64,000 nucleotides of DNA from Pseudomonadota bacterium (lineage in GTDB: Bacteria > Pseudomonadota > Gammaproteobacteria > Burkholderiales > Chitinibacteraceae). The stretch spans positions 1-64,000 of the forward strand of contig JAPLQI010000072.1 of the NCBI GenBank assembly GCA_026399755.1. The letters are read 5' to 3'. Made by a program: the position numbers and the translations under genes. The notes below the pieces were generated by a model. That model was not told where the DNA came from and did no database searches. It was given only the letters and a program-made list of their open reading frames with translations. This document shows, one piece after another, positions 1 to 7,529 of the stretch; position 1 is the stretch's first letter; the number at the start of each line of letters is the position of its first letter.

Positions 1-112
1 GCACTGAATGAGCTATGCAAAGCAGTGATTTACTTCGACCCTCATGCAAAAAAAGATCGCCCCAAACACCCTAAGCCGCATGATTTTACAGCCTATAAAT
101 CAGGGGTTTGAG

Positions 113-178
113 CTTAAGTTGATAGGATTGGGTTTCACCCACCCTACGAAAAACATTTTGCTTAAGTTGATAGAATTG
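113..178. repeat. Two copies of an 18-bp dispersed repeat
   Basis: CTTAAGTTGATAGGATTG occurs at 113-130 and, with one mismatch, at 161-178. The same 18 bp recur exactly at 3537-3554. The stretch between the two copies contains a short CACCCACCCTAC motif that resembles the ACCCGCCCTAC near 3590 and the larger inverted repeat at 46264. The set looks like pieces of a dispersed intergenic repeat family. No function can be assigned. Confidence 0.6.
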
Positions 179-182
179 CTCT

Positions 183-689
183 TTACGCCGCCAACAATTT
201 CCGCTCATAAACCACATAATTACGATTAGGCTTCCAGCCGGCATCTTGATAAAGCGTAAGCGCATTGGCTTCGCTCGCGGCGGATTCCATTTCCATATAG
301 GCCACATTATGCGTGGCGGCGAAATCTTCGGCGGCTTTAATTAATGCACGGCCAACGCCTCGGCCTCGGGCTTCTTTAGTTACAAATAAATCATTGAGTA
401 ACAATGTTTTTTGCATACGCAATGAAGATAAATTCCAATACAGCTGTACAAAGCCAACCGTTTTTGTGCCTTCGCAAGCGGTAAACAATACCGAGTCACC
501 CGCTTTTAAACGCTCAACCAGATACTGATGCCCTGCTTCTAAATCCGTTTTTTGATTAAAATGCTGGCGATACTCATCAAACAAAGCCCATGCACCCCAT
601 AAGCGCCAGATTTCATGCAAGTCATTTAAATCGGCTTGGCGTATGGTCAGTTTGTTTCCATCATTTAATAGCGTGTTCATTTTCATCAT
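183..689 (-). CDS. GNAT family N-acetyltransferase
   Basis: A 168-residue protein with the GNAT acetyl-CoA fold. The pyrophosphate-binding loop is visible as RGRGVGRALI (about residues 108-117), preceded by the beta-4 strand LLLNDLFV and followed by the helix and C-terminal strand ending in YVVYERK. It should transfer an acetyl group from acetyl-CoA to an amine, but the substrate cannot be read from the sequence. Three in-frame ATGs cluster at 689, 686 and 680. The GGATGATG spacing favours 680 slightly, and 689 is given as the outer limit. The gene diverges from the ArgP-type regulator at 817, so the 127-bp gap probably carries both promoters. Confidence 0.85.
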   Translation of the reverse strand: MMKMNTLLNDGNKLTIRQADLNDLHEIWRLWGAWALFDEYRQHFNQKTDLEAGHQYLVERLKAGDSVLFTACEGTKTVGFVQLYWNLSSLRMQKTLLLNDLFVTKEARGRGVGRALIKAAEDFAATHNVAYMEMESAASEANALTLYQDAGWKPNRNYVVYERKLLAA

Positions 690-793
690 CCAGATAAAGC
701 ATTAGGTAGCGGGCTATTCTTTAATTACTTTTTTGTATTCCCTTGTTATTTAGCATTCAAACACATGCTTGATTTATGGTAAAACAAGCAATT

Positions 794-808
794 CTTATGT
801 TGCATAAG
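794..808. promoter_or_regulatory. Palindromic LysR-type operator before argP-like gene
   Basis: CTTATG-TTG-CATAAG is a perfect 6-3-6 palindrome. It contains the T-N11-A pattern (795-807) typical of LysR-family binding sites. It lies 8 bp before the ATG of the LysR gene and about 105 bp upstream of the divergent GNAT gene, so autoregulation is the likely role. Binding by this particular protein is inferred. Confidence 0.55.
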
Positions 809-816
809 CCAAACTG

Positions 817-1734
817 ATGCTTGACTACAAATTACTAGAAGCGCTGGATATGGTGGTGCGTGAAAGCAGTTTTGAGCGGGCCGCTAAGCGTCTGTTTTTA
901 ACGCAGTCGGCCGTATCGCAGCGCATCAAATCACTAGAAGAAAAACTCGGCAAAGTCTTGGTGGTGCGTGAAAGCCCCGTGCACGCCACGCGCGCGGGCG
1001 AAAAGCTAATTGTGCATTTTCGTCAAGTACGCCAGCTAGAAGCCGCTTTAGCCGAGCAAATCGATTTTAAAGAGCAAGATTGGCAAAGCGTTCGCCTTGG
1101 CGTGAATGCTGATAGCCTAGCCATTGGCTTATTGGATGCACTCGCCCCGCTATTGGAGAGTGAGCGCTTATTGCTTGAATGCGTGATTGATGACGAAGGC
1201 TATACGCTGGACTTACTGCGGGCGGGCGATGTGGCGGGTTGTATCAGCACCCAGCCCAGCGCGGTAACGGGCTGCGCAGTACAAAGCCTTGGCAGCATGC
1301 CCTATGTGTTTGTAGCAACGCCTGCTTTTGCAGAGCGGCATTTCGCTCAGGGTTTTACCCAAACCGCGCTGATGCATGCACCGACGGCCATTTTTGGCAA
1401 CCGTGACTCCCTACACAAACGCTGGTTAGGCGAGCGCTACGGCATTATGGATGACCACTTTCCCTGCCATCAGATCCCAGAAAGCCACGCCCTCTTTGAT
1501 GCCGTATGTTTTGGCTTAGCTTACGCGGCCATTCCTTACGCCCAAGCCAAAGCGGTCATTGCATCAGGCAAAATTATTGAACTGGCCAGCAGCGAGCGCA
1601 TTCATATCCCGCTGTATTGGCATCACTGGCAAAAACAAACACAAGAAGCCAAACGTATCAGCGATGCGGTACTGGCCTTTGGCCGCCGCGCTTTGCCTTC
1701 GCAAGAGGCTTCCTTGTATTTGAATGCTTTGTAA
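817..1734 (+). CDS. argP: LysR-family regulator, ArgP (IciA) type
   Basis: This 305-residue protein has an N-terminal winged HTH (about residues 1-60; FERAAKRLFLTQSAVSQRIK) and a LysR substrate-binding domain. The segments SVRLGVNADSLAIGLLDALAP and the late LYWHHW resemble ArgP of enterobacteria, which senses lysine/arginine and activates the exporter gene argO. ArgP proteins are usually about 297-305 residues, so the length fits. No LysE/ArgO gene is next to it here; the divergent partner is a GNAT acetyltransferase. The start ATG is only 8 bp downstream of a palindromic operator. Family assignment is strong, but the exact effector is inferred. Confidence 0.85.
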   Translation: MLDYKLLEALDMVVRESSFERAAKRLFLTQSAVSQRIKSLEEKLGKVLVVRESPVHATRAGEKLIVHFRQVRQLEAALAEQIDFKEQDWQSVRLGVNADSLAIGLLDALAPLLESERLLLECVIDDEGYTLDLLRAGDVAGCISTQPSAVTGCAVQSLGSMPYVFVATPAFAERHFAQGFTQTALMHAPTAIFGNRDSLHKRWLGERYGIMDDHFPCHQIPESHALFDAVCFGLAYAAIPYAQAKAVIASGKIIELASSERIHIPLYWHHWQKQTQEAKRISDAVLAFGRRALPSQEASLYLNAL

Positions 1735-2030
1735 GTGAGAAAATCTGTAGACACAGAGAGAAGGAAGGACACTGAGAACACAGAGAAAACCATGAGTACT
1801 GTTTCTTCTCTGAAACGCTGAGCGCTCTGAGGTTCGAGATTTAATACACTTGGTTTTACTCTGAGCGATCTTTATCCATAAGAAAGCTTATTACGTTTAA
1901 AACAGCGCCGTAAGCTCTACGACAAGCCACGACATTAAAACGATCGTTTGTAAAGGCGGGATATTCCGGTCACAAGGGGCGCGATTTCTTGCTATTTTGT
2001 CTTCTATTCCAGCAAGCAAAGGCCGCCACG
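1735..2030. other. Intergenic region with purine-rich repeat remnant and a palindrome
   Basis: No convincing gene is present. Bases about 1750-1790 are a purine-rich run built on ACACAGAGA and GAACACAGAGAA units. It resembles the CACAGAGAACACAGAGG-type sequence seen scattered in many proteobacterial genomes. At 1938-1949 there is a perfect 12-bp palindrome, AAACGATCGTTT, about 80 bp before the fatty-acid-type genes at 2031 and 2583. Confidence 0.5.
1938..1949. promoter_or_regulatory. Candidate TetR/PsrA-type operator
   Basis: AAACGATCGTTT, followed by G, is a perfect palindrome and fits the published PsrA-type pattern AAAC-N(2-4)-GTTT. PsrA regulates fatty-acid genes in pseudomonads. The downstream genes encode a hotdog-fold protein and an enoyl-CoA hydratase, which makes a fatty-acid-responsive regulator plausible. 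No such regulator is encoded in this window, so the link is inference. Confidence 0.35.
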
Positions 2031-2528
2031 ATGACCCGCCCTCTCAATAAAATGAGCCGTATTGCCGCCAAGACTGCGAATCTGCCGCAAGGCTTACGCA
2101 GCTTTATCCTGACCAAGCTATTTGGCCGTATCGTGCCCTTTTTATCGACGGCCAGCGTGCAGTTTGAGGAAGTCAGCGCGGCGCGGCTGGTGGTTTCAAT
2201 TAAAAACCGCCGCAAAGTACAAAACCATATCAAGGGCGTACACGCTGCGGCAATGGCGCTGCTGGCCGAAACCAGCACCGGCTTTGTAATGGGCATGAAT
2301 GTGCCGGACGATAAACTGCTGCTGCTTAAATCTATGCATGTGGATTACCAAAAACGCTCGCAAGGTGATATGCGCGCCGTGGCCACCTTAAGCAAGGACC
2401 AAATCGAGCTATTACACAGCTCAGAAAAAGGCAATTTTTCTGTAAGTGTAGAGATCAGCGATGAATCTGGCGAAGCGCCTATTCAGTGCGAAATGGTCTG
2501 GGCGTGGTTGCCTAAAAAACGCGATTAA
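2031..2528 (+). CDS. DUF4442-type hotdog-fold protein (possible thioesterase)
   Basis: About 165 residues from the ATG at 2031; an upstream TTG at 1989 in the same frame would add 14 residues but has a weaker start context. The sequence pattern matches the PaaI/DUF4442 hotdog family: a basic N-terminal helix, then SARLVVSIKNRRKVQNHIKG, then a helix carrying HAAAMALLAETSTGFVMG, then strands. The central KNHIKGVHAAAMA-like helix is where related proteins bind the acyl thioester. It is followed after 54 bp by an enoyl-CoA hydratase, so a role in acyl-CoA metabolism is likely. Substrate and catalytic activity are unknown. Confidence 0.65.
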   Translation: MTRPLNKMSRIAAKTANLPQGLRSFILTKLFGRIVPFLSTASVQFEEVSAARLVVSIKNRRKVQNHIKGVHAAAMALLAETSTGFVMGMNVPDDKLLLLKSMHVDYQKRSQGDMRAVATLSKDQIELLHSSEKGNFSVSVEISDESGEAPIQCEMVWAWLPKKRD

Positions 2529-2582
2529 GCCTTTCACATCAATTTAATACCACTGCAAGCTTCTACTCACCAAGGATGCCCC

Positions 2583-3395
2583 ATGCAATACGAAACGATT
2601 GAAGTGAATGTCAGCAACGCCATCGCCCTTGTCACGCTTAATCGCCCTAAAAAAGCCAATTCGCTCAACGCCCTGATGTGGCAAGAGATTAAAGCAGCGC
2701 TGAACTGGTGCGATCAAACGGCCGAAGTACGCGCAGTGGTGATCAATGGCGCTGGACGTAATTTCTGTGCAGGGATTGATTTGATGATGCTGGCCGAAAT
2801 CCAAACCAGCCTGACTAGCGAATGCGAAGCGCGTAATCGCGAAACCATCCGCGCCTTAATTCTAAACCTGCAATCCAGCGTCAGCAGCCTGGAGCACTGC
2901 CGCAAACCAGTGATCGCCGCGATTCATGGCGCATGTGTGGGCGGCGGCTTAGATTTAGTGCTGGCGGCAGATTTTAGATACGCCAGCACAGACGCCAGCT
3001 TTAGCGTGCGCGAAGTAGCAATGGGCTTGGTGGCTGACGTAGGCAGCCTGCAGCGCTTAGGCCGCATTGTAGGAGAAGGCATAGCGCGTGAAATGACCTT
3101 CACCGCCATGGACATGCCCGCCAACGATGCGCTTAGCGTGCGCCTAGTTAACCAAGTGTTTGTTAGCCCAGAAGAATGCCTTGCTGCGGCCATGCGCACC
3201 GCCAGCGTCATCGCAGCCCAATCACCACTGGCCGTGCGCGGCAGCAAGCAGGTACTGAACTACAGCCGCGATCATAGCGTAAGCGATGGCTTGGAATACG
3301 TCGCCACTTGGAACGGCGGCATGCTGCTCTCTGCCGACATCAAAGAAGCCATCACCGCGCAAATGAGCGGGCGGGCGGCGCAGTATTTGGATTGA
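2583..3395 (+). CDS. Enoyl-CoA hydratase/isomerase (crotonase family)
   Basis: This 270-residue crotonase-fold protein begins with VSNAIALVTLNRPKKANSLN, the CoA-binding strand of the family. The first oxyanion-hole segment is GAGRNFCAGIDLMML, and the second is HGACVGGGLDLVLAADFRYA (residues about 115-134). The acidic residue in SVREVAMGLVADVG sits where dienoyl-CoA isomerases and hydratases place catalytic acids. It would act on 2-enoyl-CoA esters in fatty-acid or aromatic catabolism. A good purine-rich ribosome site (AAGGA) precedes the ATG. The hotdog-fold gene upstream is probably co-transcribed. The family is certain; the exact reaction is not. Confidence 0.88.
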   Translation: MQYETIEVNVSNAIALVTLNRPKKANSLNALMWQEIKAALNWCDQTAEVRAVVINGAGRNFCAGIDLMMLAEIQTSLTSECEARNRETIRALILNLQSSVSSLEHCRKPVIAAIHGACVGGGLDLVLAADFRYASTDASFSVREVAMGLVADVGSLQRLGRIVGEGIAREMTFTAMDMPANDALSVRLVNQVFVSPEECLAAAMRTASVIAAQSPLAVRGSKQVLNYSRDHSVSDGLEYVATWNGGMLLSADIKEAITAQMSGRAAQYLD

Positions 3396-3453
3396 AAATT
3401 CAAAAAAAAGGGGGGGGGCTGCTAGCTCCCCCGTTAACATATGGATTGGTACC

Positions 3454-3518
3454 GTAGGAGCGGCTTCAGCCGCGAATATCTTTGTACACAGCGCTTTCGC
3501 GGCTAAAGCCACTCCTAC
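3454..3518. repeat. REP-like inverted repeat
   Basis: The left arm (3454-3476) reads GTAGGAGCGGCTTCAGCCGC followed by GAA. The right arm (3496-3518) is its imperfect complement, TTCGCGGCTAAAGCC and then ACTCCTAC. Each arm holds its own short palindrome (GCGGCTTCAGCCGC). This is the form of REP/BIME elements found between convergent genes in pseudomonads and xanthomonads. It lies between the convergent enoyl-CoA hydratase and ddl genes. A G9 run with a small hairpin occupies 3410-3432. Confidence 0.7.
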
Positions 3519-3536
3519 AAAAACATTGAGTTTTAT

Positions 3537-3554
3537 CTTAAGTTGATAGGATTG
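3537..3554. repeat. Third copy of the 18-bp dispersed repeat
   Basis: An exact copy of the 113-130 sequence CTTAAGTTGATAGGATTG. It lies just after the REP-like element and is followed about 35 bp later by ACCCGCCCTAC, so the same two motifs occur together at both places. Confidence 0.6.
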
Positions 3555-3611
3555 TAGCGAAAGGGGTAATCAGCTCGGGTTGCTGAAACTAACCCGCCCT
3601 ACACAACGGTA

Positions 3612-4703
3612 TCAAAAAGACGTTTGTAATTCTTCATTCATTTCAAAACGCTGCATGGCCAGCTCGATCAATTGACTAACCAACTCTCTATACGCCAAGC
3701 CGGTGGCCTGCCACAAAAGTGGATACATGCTCATACTGGTAAAGCCTGGAATCGTATTAATTTCATTCACAACAAGGCTGCCATCCTTGCTCAGGAAAAA
3801 ATCGACTCGGGCCATACCCATGCAGCACAGCACATTAAAAGACTGCACGCTCAACGCTCTGACTCGATCAGTAATCGTCGAGTCTATATTTGCTGGCAGC
3901 GTCAATTTCACAGCCTTCTTATCGACATATTTCGCCTCATACGAATAGAAATCATGGCTACTGCCTATTTCGCCAACAACAGATGCAATTGGATCGTCGT
4001 TTCCTAGCACGGCGCACTCGATTTCACGCCCTTCAATAAACTTTTCCACCAAAACCTTGGCATCAAATTTAAAGGCGGCGTCTATCGCTGCTTGCAACCC
4101 GGACACATTTTCCACTTTTGCCACACCAACCGACGATCCAAGGCTCGCTGGCTTAACGAACACAGGTAATCCAAGCTCTTCCAGCACTTTGCGGCCGTCG
4201 ATCACGTCACCCCGTTTGAACGCATAAAAGGGAGCAACAGGAATACCAGCCTCGCGCAATAATCGCTTGCTTACATCCTTGTCCATGCCAATTGCGGATC
4301 CAATAATTTCCGATCCAACATAGGGAACGCCAGCAAGCTTCAACAAGCCCTGAACGCTGCCATCCTCACCACACGAGCCGTGCAGCACAGGAAACACAAC
4401 GTCAACATACGTGCTGCTCGCCATGTCGGAAAGATGCACCAACCTCCCCTTGCCGCCAGGAAAAAACGAAACCAATTGACCATGGTTTATCGCTGCGCCG
4501 CCTGACTCCGTTTCCTCAAGCAAAGAATCCAGAGAGTCCACCAGCAGCCATCGTCCGGCTTTATCGACAAAGATCGGGACAAGCTCGAATCTGTCTAAAT
4601 CGAGTGCATCCATCACGTTTTTTGCGGACAATAATGATACTTCGTGTTCGACCGACTTCCCGCCGAAAAGTATGCCCACTTTCACTAACGCCTTCTCCAC
4701 CAT
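3612..4703 (-). CDS. ddl: D-alanine--D-alanine ligase
   Basis: ATP-grasp ligase that joins two D-alanines for peptidoglycan precursor synthesis in the cytoplasm. The start is set at the ATG at 4703 (363 residues, the usual DdlA length) because VKVGILFGGKSVEHEVSLLSA follows directly and AAGGA precedes it; in-frame codons upstream do not look like Ddl. Family signatures seen are HGSCGEDGSVQGLL, the ATP-grasp segment FVKPASLGSSVGVAKV, and the metal-binding MARVDFFL...VNEINTIPG. The gene stands alone, away from any mur/fts cluster, so it may be a second ddl copy. It is convergent with the enoyl-CoA hydratase gene. Confidence 0.93.
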   Translation of the reverse strand: MVEKALVKVGILFGGKSVEHEVSLLSAKNVMDALDLDRFELVPIFVDKAGRWLLVDSLDSLLEETESGGAAINHGQLVSFFPGGKGRLVHLSDMASSTYVDVVFPVLHGSCGEDGSVQGLLKLAGVPYVGSEIIGSAIGMDKDVSKRLLREAGIPVAPFYAFKRGDVIDGRKVLEELGLPVFVKPASLGSSVGVAKVENVSGLQAAIDAAFKFDAKVLVEKFIEGREIECAVLGNDDPIASVVGEIGSSHDFYSYEAKYVDKKAVKLTLPANIDSTITDRVRALSVQSFNVLCCMGMARVDFFLSKDGSLVVNEINTIPGFTSMSMYPLLWQATGLAYRELVSQLIELAMQRFEMNEELQTSF

Positions 4704-4797
4704 GTGCTGTGTCCTTATCAAAGCCAAAAATTGATTAAAATTTGCCTGTGTACGTTTTCTAGTTTTGTGAAACGATTCTGACGAAGCTCTGATATAC

Positions 4798-4826
4798 AAA
4801 AGCCCAACTAACCAAGCTGGGCTTTT
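4798..4826 (-). terminator. Rho-independent terminator after metZ
   Basis: AAAAGCCCAAC pairs with GCTGGGCTTTT (10 of 11 positions) around a 7-nt loop. In the minus direction the stem is followed by a T-rich end, and A/T runs flank both sides. It lies 20 bp past the metZ stop and upstream of ddl, separating the two. Confidence 0.8.
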
Positions 4827-4845
4827 ATTTTTAAAGCAAAAAAAC

Positions 4846-6021
4846 CTAAGCCAACCCCTGCTCCAGATCAGCAATCAAATCATCAATATATTCCAAGCCC
4901 ACAGAAATGCGGATCAACCCTTCAGTAATCCCTGCGGCTTCTCGCGCTGCGGGGGTGATGCGGGCGTGGGTGGTACTGGCCGGATGGGTGATAGTGCTGC
5001 GGGTGTCGCCTAGATTGGCGGTGCGGCTGATGAGTTGCACGGCATCGACGATTTTCCAGGCTTGCTCGCGGCCACCTTTCACTACAAAAGACACCATGCC
5101 GCCACCGGCATTTTGCTGGGTCATGGCCAACGCATGCTGTGGGTGCGAAGGCAGGCCGGGGTAGTAGACTTGCTCAATAGCAGGATGCGCTTCTAGGTAG
5201 GTGGCTAGCTTTAAGGCAGTTTCTGAATGGGCGCGCATGCGGATAGGCAGGGTTTCTAGGCCCTTGAGCAAGACCCATGCATTAAAGGCCGACAAACTTG
5301 GGCCAGCGGTGCGTAGGAATAAATACACTGGCTCAACAAGTACCGATGAGCCGACCACGGCCCCGCCCAAGACACGGCCTTGGCCATCAATGTATTTAGT
5401 GGCCGAATGCACCACCAGATCCGCGCCTAGTGCTAATGGCTTTTGTAAGATGGGCGTGCAGAAGCAGTTATCCACTACCAGCAGGGCATCATGCGCATGG
5501 GCGATGTCGGCAATCGTACGAATATCGCTAATTTCAGTCAGCGGATTGGATGGTGTTTCTAAGAACAGCAACTTGGTGTTCGGCTGGCAAGCGTCAGACC
5601 ATTCGGTGGTATCCGTCGCCGAAACATAGGTCACACTCACACCAAACTTACTGAGATATACGTTTAATAGCTGAATGGTGGAGCCAAACAGGCTGGCCGA
5701 GGCCACTACATGATCGCCAGATTTTAAGTGCGCCATAAACAGCGACAAAATCGCGCTCATACCTGATGCCGTAGCCACGGCGCGCTCTGCGCCTTCTAAG
5801 GCAGCCAGTCTTTCTTCAAAGGCGCTGACGGTGGGATTGGTAAAGCGGGAATAGATAAAGCCAGGAATTTGGCCGGTAAATTTAAGCGAGGCTTCTTCTG
5901 CACTGCCGACCACAAAGCTAGAAGTAAGGTACATGGCGTCTGAGTGTTCACCAAACTGGCTGCGTGTTGTGCCAGCGCGAACGGCCAGCGTATCTGGGTG
6001 CAAGGATTCGTCTTCAAACAT
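4846..6021 (-). CDS. metZ: O-succinylhomoserine sulfhydrylase (MetZ)
   Basis: PLP enzyme of the Cys/Met metabolism family, 391 residues. It would make homocysteine from O-succinylhomoserine and sulfide in methionine synthesis. The PLP lysine is K209 in SATKYIDGQG; the cofactor-binding segments SGMSAI (86-91) and VDNCFCTP (183-190) are also present. The opening HPDTLAVRAGTTRSQFGEHSDAMYLTSS matches MetZ rather than cystathionine gamma-synthase or beta-lyase, though paralogues are hard to separate by eye. In betaproteobacteria metZ commonly lies next to purF. Here an HD-GYP gene sits between them. A terminator follows the gene. Confidence 0.88.
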   Translation of the reverse strand: MFEDESLHPDTLAVRAGTTRSQFGEHSDAMYLTSSFVVGSAEEASLKFTGQIPGFIYSRFTNPTVSAFEERLAALEGAERAVATASGMSAILSLFMAHLKSGDHVVASASLFGSTIQLLNVYLSKFGVSVTYVSATDTTEWSDACQPNTKLLFLETPSNPLTEISDIRTIADIAHAHDALLVVDNCFCTPILQKPLALGADLVVHSATKYIDGQGRVLGGAVVGSSVLVEPVYLFLRTAGPSLSAFNAWVLLKGLETLPIRMRAHSETALKLATYLEAHPAIEQVYYPGLPSHPQHALAMTQQNAGGGMVSFVVKGGREQAWKIVDAVQLISRTANLGDTRSTITHPASTTHARITPAAREAAGITEGLIRISVGLEYIDDLIADLEQGLA

Positions 6022-6171
6022 GGCTTTTATACTCGGTCACGGTCTAAGGAAGGGTAATGCTTTCTTAACAGGCTATCACGTCCGCTTTGGATGCTGATTA
6101 TAACGTAAGCATTCCACCACGCCGCCCTTTTCCCCGCTGATGACCTCCTTTTTCCATAATGAGTAGTTATG

Positions 6172-7299
6172 TTATACCGCGTCAGCAAACCGATCTTGAA
6201 TGACACGCCGCTCCTGTTCGGCATGGCGTAATGCGTTCACGCAGGCGGCATCTAATCGCCCTAGGTCTACTTCACGTTGCAGCTCTGCCCAAACAGCCTC
6301 TTCCGCCCATGCTAACTTGTAGGGGCGCTGGTTATTGAGCGCATCAAACACATCGGCCACGGCCACTATACGAGCTTCTAGTGGAATATCCGCCATCAGC
6401 AGGCCACGCGGATAGCCAGAACCATCGCCCCGCTCATGATGCCCCGCCACCATATTGCGCATAACGCGTGCCGACATGTTTTCTGCCATCCCCAGCTCAA
6501 CAATGATCTGATTAATGAGGCTTTCACCCAGTTCTACATGCCTGCGCATAGTCAACCATTCTTCATCATCTAATTTGCCGGGTTTAAATAAAATTCGATC
6601 AGGCACACCTACTTTGCCAATGTCGTGTAATGGCGCAAACAAGTACACATACTCAACAAATTCATCAGGCAGGGCATATATCTGCGCTAATTCTTTAGCA
6701 ATAATGCGGGAATAGCAGGCCATACGTTCCAAATGGTTACCTGTTTCTAAATCTCTTACTTTGGCCAAATCACTCGCAATATTCACCGTCCCAATCAAGC
6801 TCCGTACTGCCGTCAATTGTAATAAATAAAGCTGCGCTATTAATCCTGTAAACATATCTAAAAAACGTGCAGATTTCTCAGTAAAGAAATGGGGAGATTT
6901 GGAATCAAAAAAAACAAAACCTGCGAGTGTGTCACGTTGATAAATCGGCACCGTATAGCTAGATAAATAACCTTTATCCTTTAACCAATCTCCGTGTCTC
7001 GAAAGCGTAGGAAAGTTACCTTCTATATCTTGTACCACCCTAGATTGATGCAGTTTTGCGAGCGACAGTAAGGAAGGAACGCTTTCCAACTTGGCTTCGT
7101 AAGCAATCAAAGCCATGCCATCATGATTACTACTCACGAAAGTTTTGAGCATATCACTACCCGCATCATAAACAGCCATCGCTACTCGATCGACACCAGA
7201 GTAACGGGATGCAATCACGCTATGAATGATCTCTATGCTTTCAGCCATGCTTTTAGCAGGCTGGCTTAGCTCTAAAAATTGAGGACTCGTATTTTGCAT
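6172..7299 (-). CDS. GAF-like sensor with HD-GYP phosphodiesterase domain
   Basis: A 375-residue signalling protein. Residues about 15-165 look like a GAF domain (VDRVAMAVYDAGSDMLKTF, then YLSSYTVPIYQRDTLAGFVFFDS). Residues 175-370 are an HD-GYP domain, with H225-D226 in LHDIGKVGVPD and the diagnostic HHERGDGSGYP at 287-297. HD-GYP proteins hydrolyse cyclic di-GMP. With no membrane segment or signal peptide, it should be cytosolic and sense a small ligand through the GAF domain. It is a single gene between purF and metZ, probably inserted into an ancestral purF-metZ pair. Target process unknown; motility or biofilm is the usual outcome. Confidence 0.88.
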   Translation of the reverse strand: MQNTSPQFLELSQPAKSMAESIEIIHSVIASRYSGVDRVAMAVYDAGSDMLKTFVSSNHDGMALIAYEAKLESVPSLLSLAKLHQSRVVQDIEGNFPTLSRHGDWLKDKGYLSSYTVPIYQRDTLAGFVFFDSKSPHFFTEKSARFLDMFTGLIAQLYLLQLTAVRSLIGTVNIASDLAKVRDLETGNHLERMACYSRIIAKELAQIYALPDEFVEYVYLFAPLHDIGKVGVPDRILFKPGKLDDEEWLTMRRHVELGESLINQIIVELGMAENMSARVMRNMVAGHHERGDGSGYPRGLLMADIPLEARIVAVADVFDALNNQRPYKLAWAEEAVWAELQREVDLGRLDAACVNALRHAEQERRVIQDRFADAV

Positions 7300-7487
7300 A
7301 CTATTCCTGCTGGTTATTTAAATGAATCATGCAAGCAAATGCTCAGCAACTTGAATCACTTAATTAAACAATAGATTCAATCCATAGCAGCAACAAGACA
7401 GAGCGTAACCATCTAGCCGTTATATAAAGAAAACTTCACGTCAGTATTTAATAAATTACTGTAAGTGCCTCTATTGTTCAGTCAAAA

Positions 7488-7515
7488 AAAACGCCAGCCC
7501 TAGGGCTGGCGTTTT
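7488..7515 (-). terminator. Rho-independent terminator after purF
   Basis: A perfect 12-bp stem (AAAACGCCAGCC pairing with GGCTGGCGTTTT) with a 4-base CTAG centre. It has A/T runs on both sides, so it can work in either direction. It lies 15 bp past the purF stop and ends the large purF-side operon. Confidence 0.9.
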
Positions 7516-7529
7516 AAACATGGTGTTGC

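Noticed and set aside
4704-4874. N-terminal extension of the ddl gene
   Set aside because: The 57 extra codons do not resemble Ddl, cross the metZ terminator, and a good start with AAGGA exists at 4703.
6022-6171. A methionine-related riboswitch before metZ
   Set aside because: The 150-bp gap shows no SAM-type stem set or terminator.
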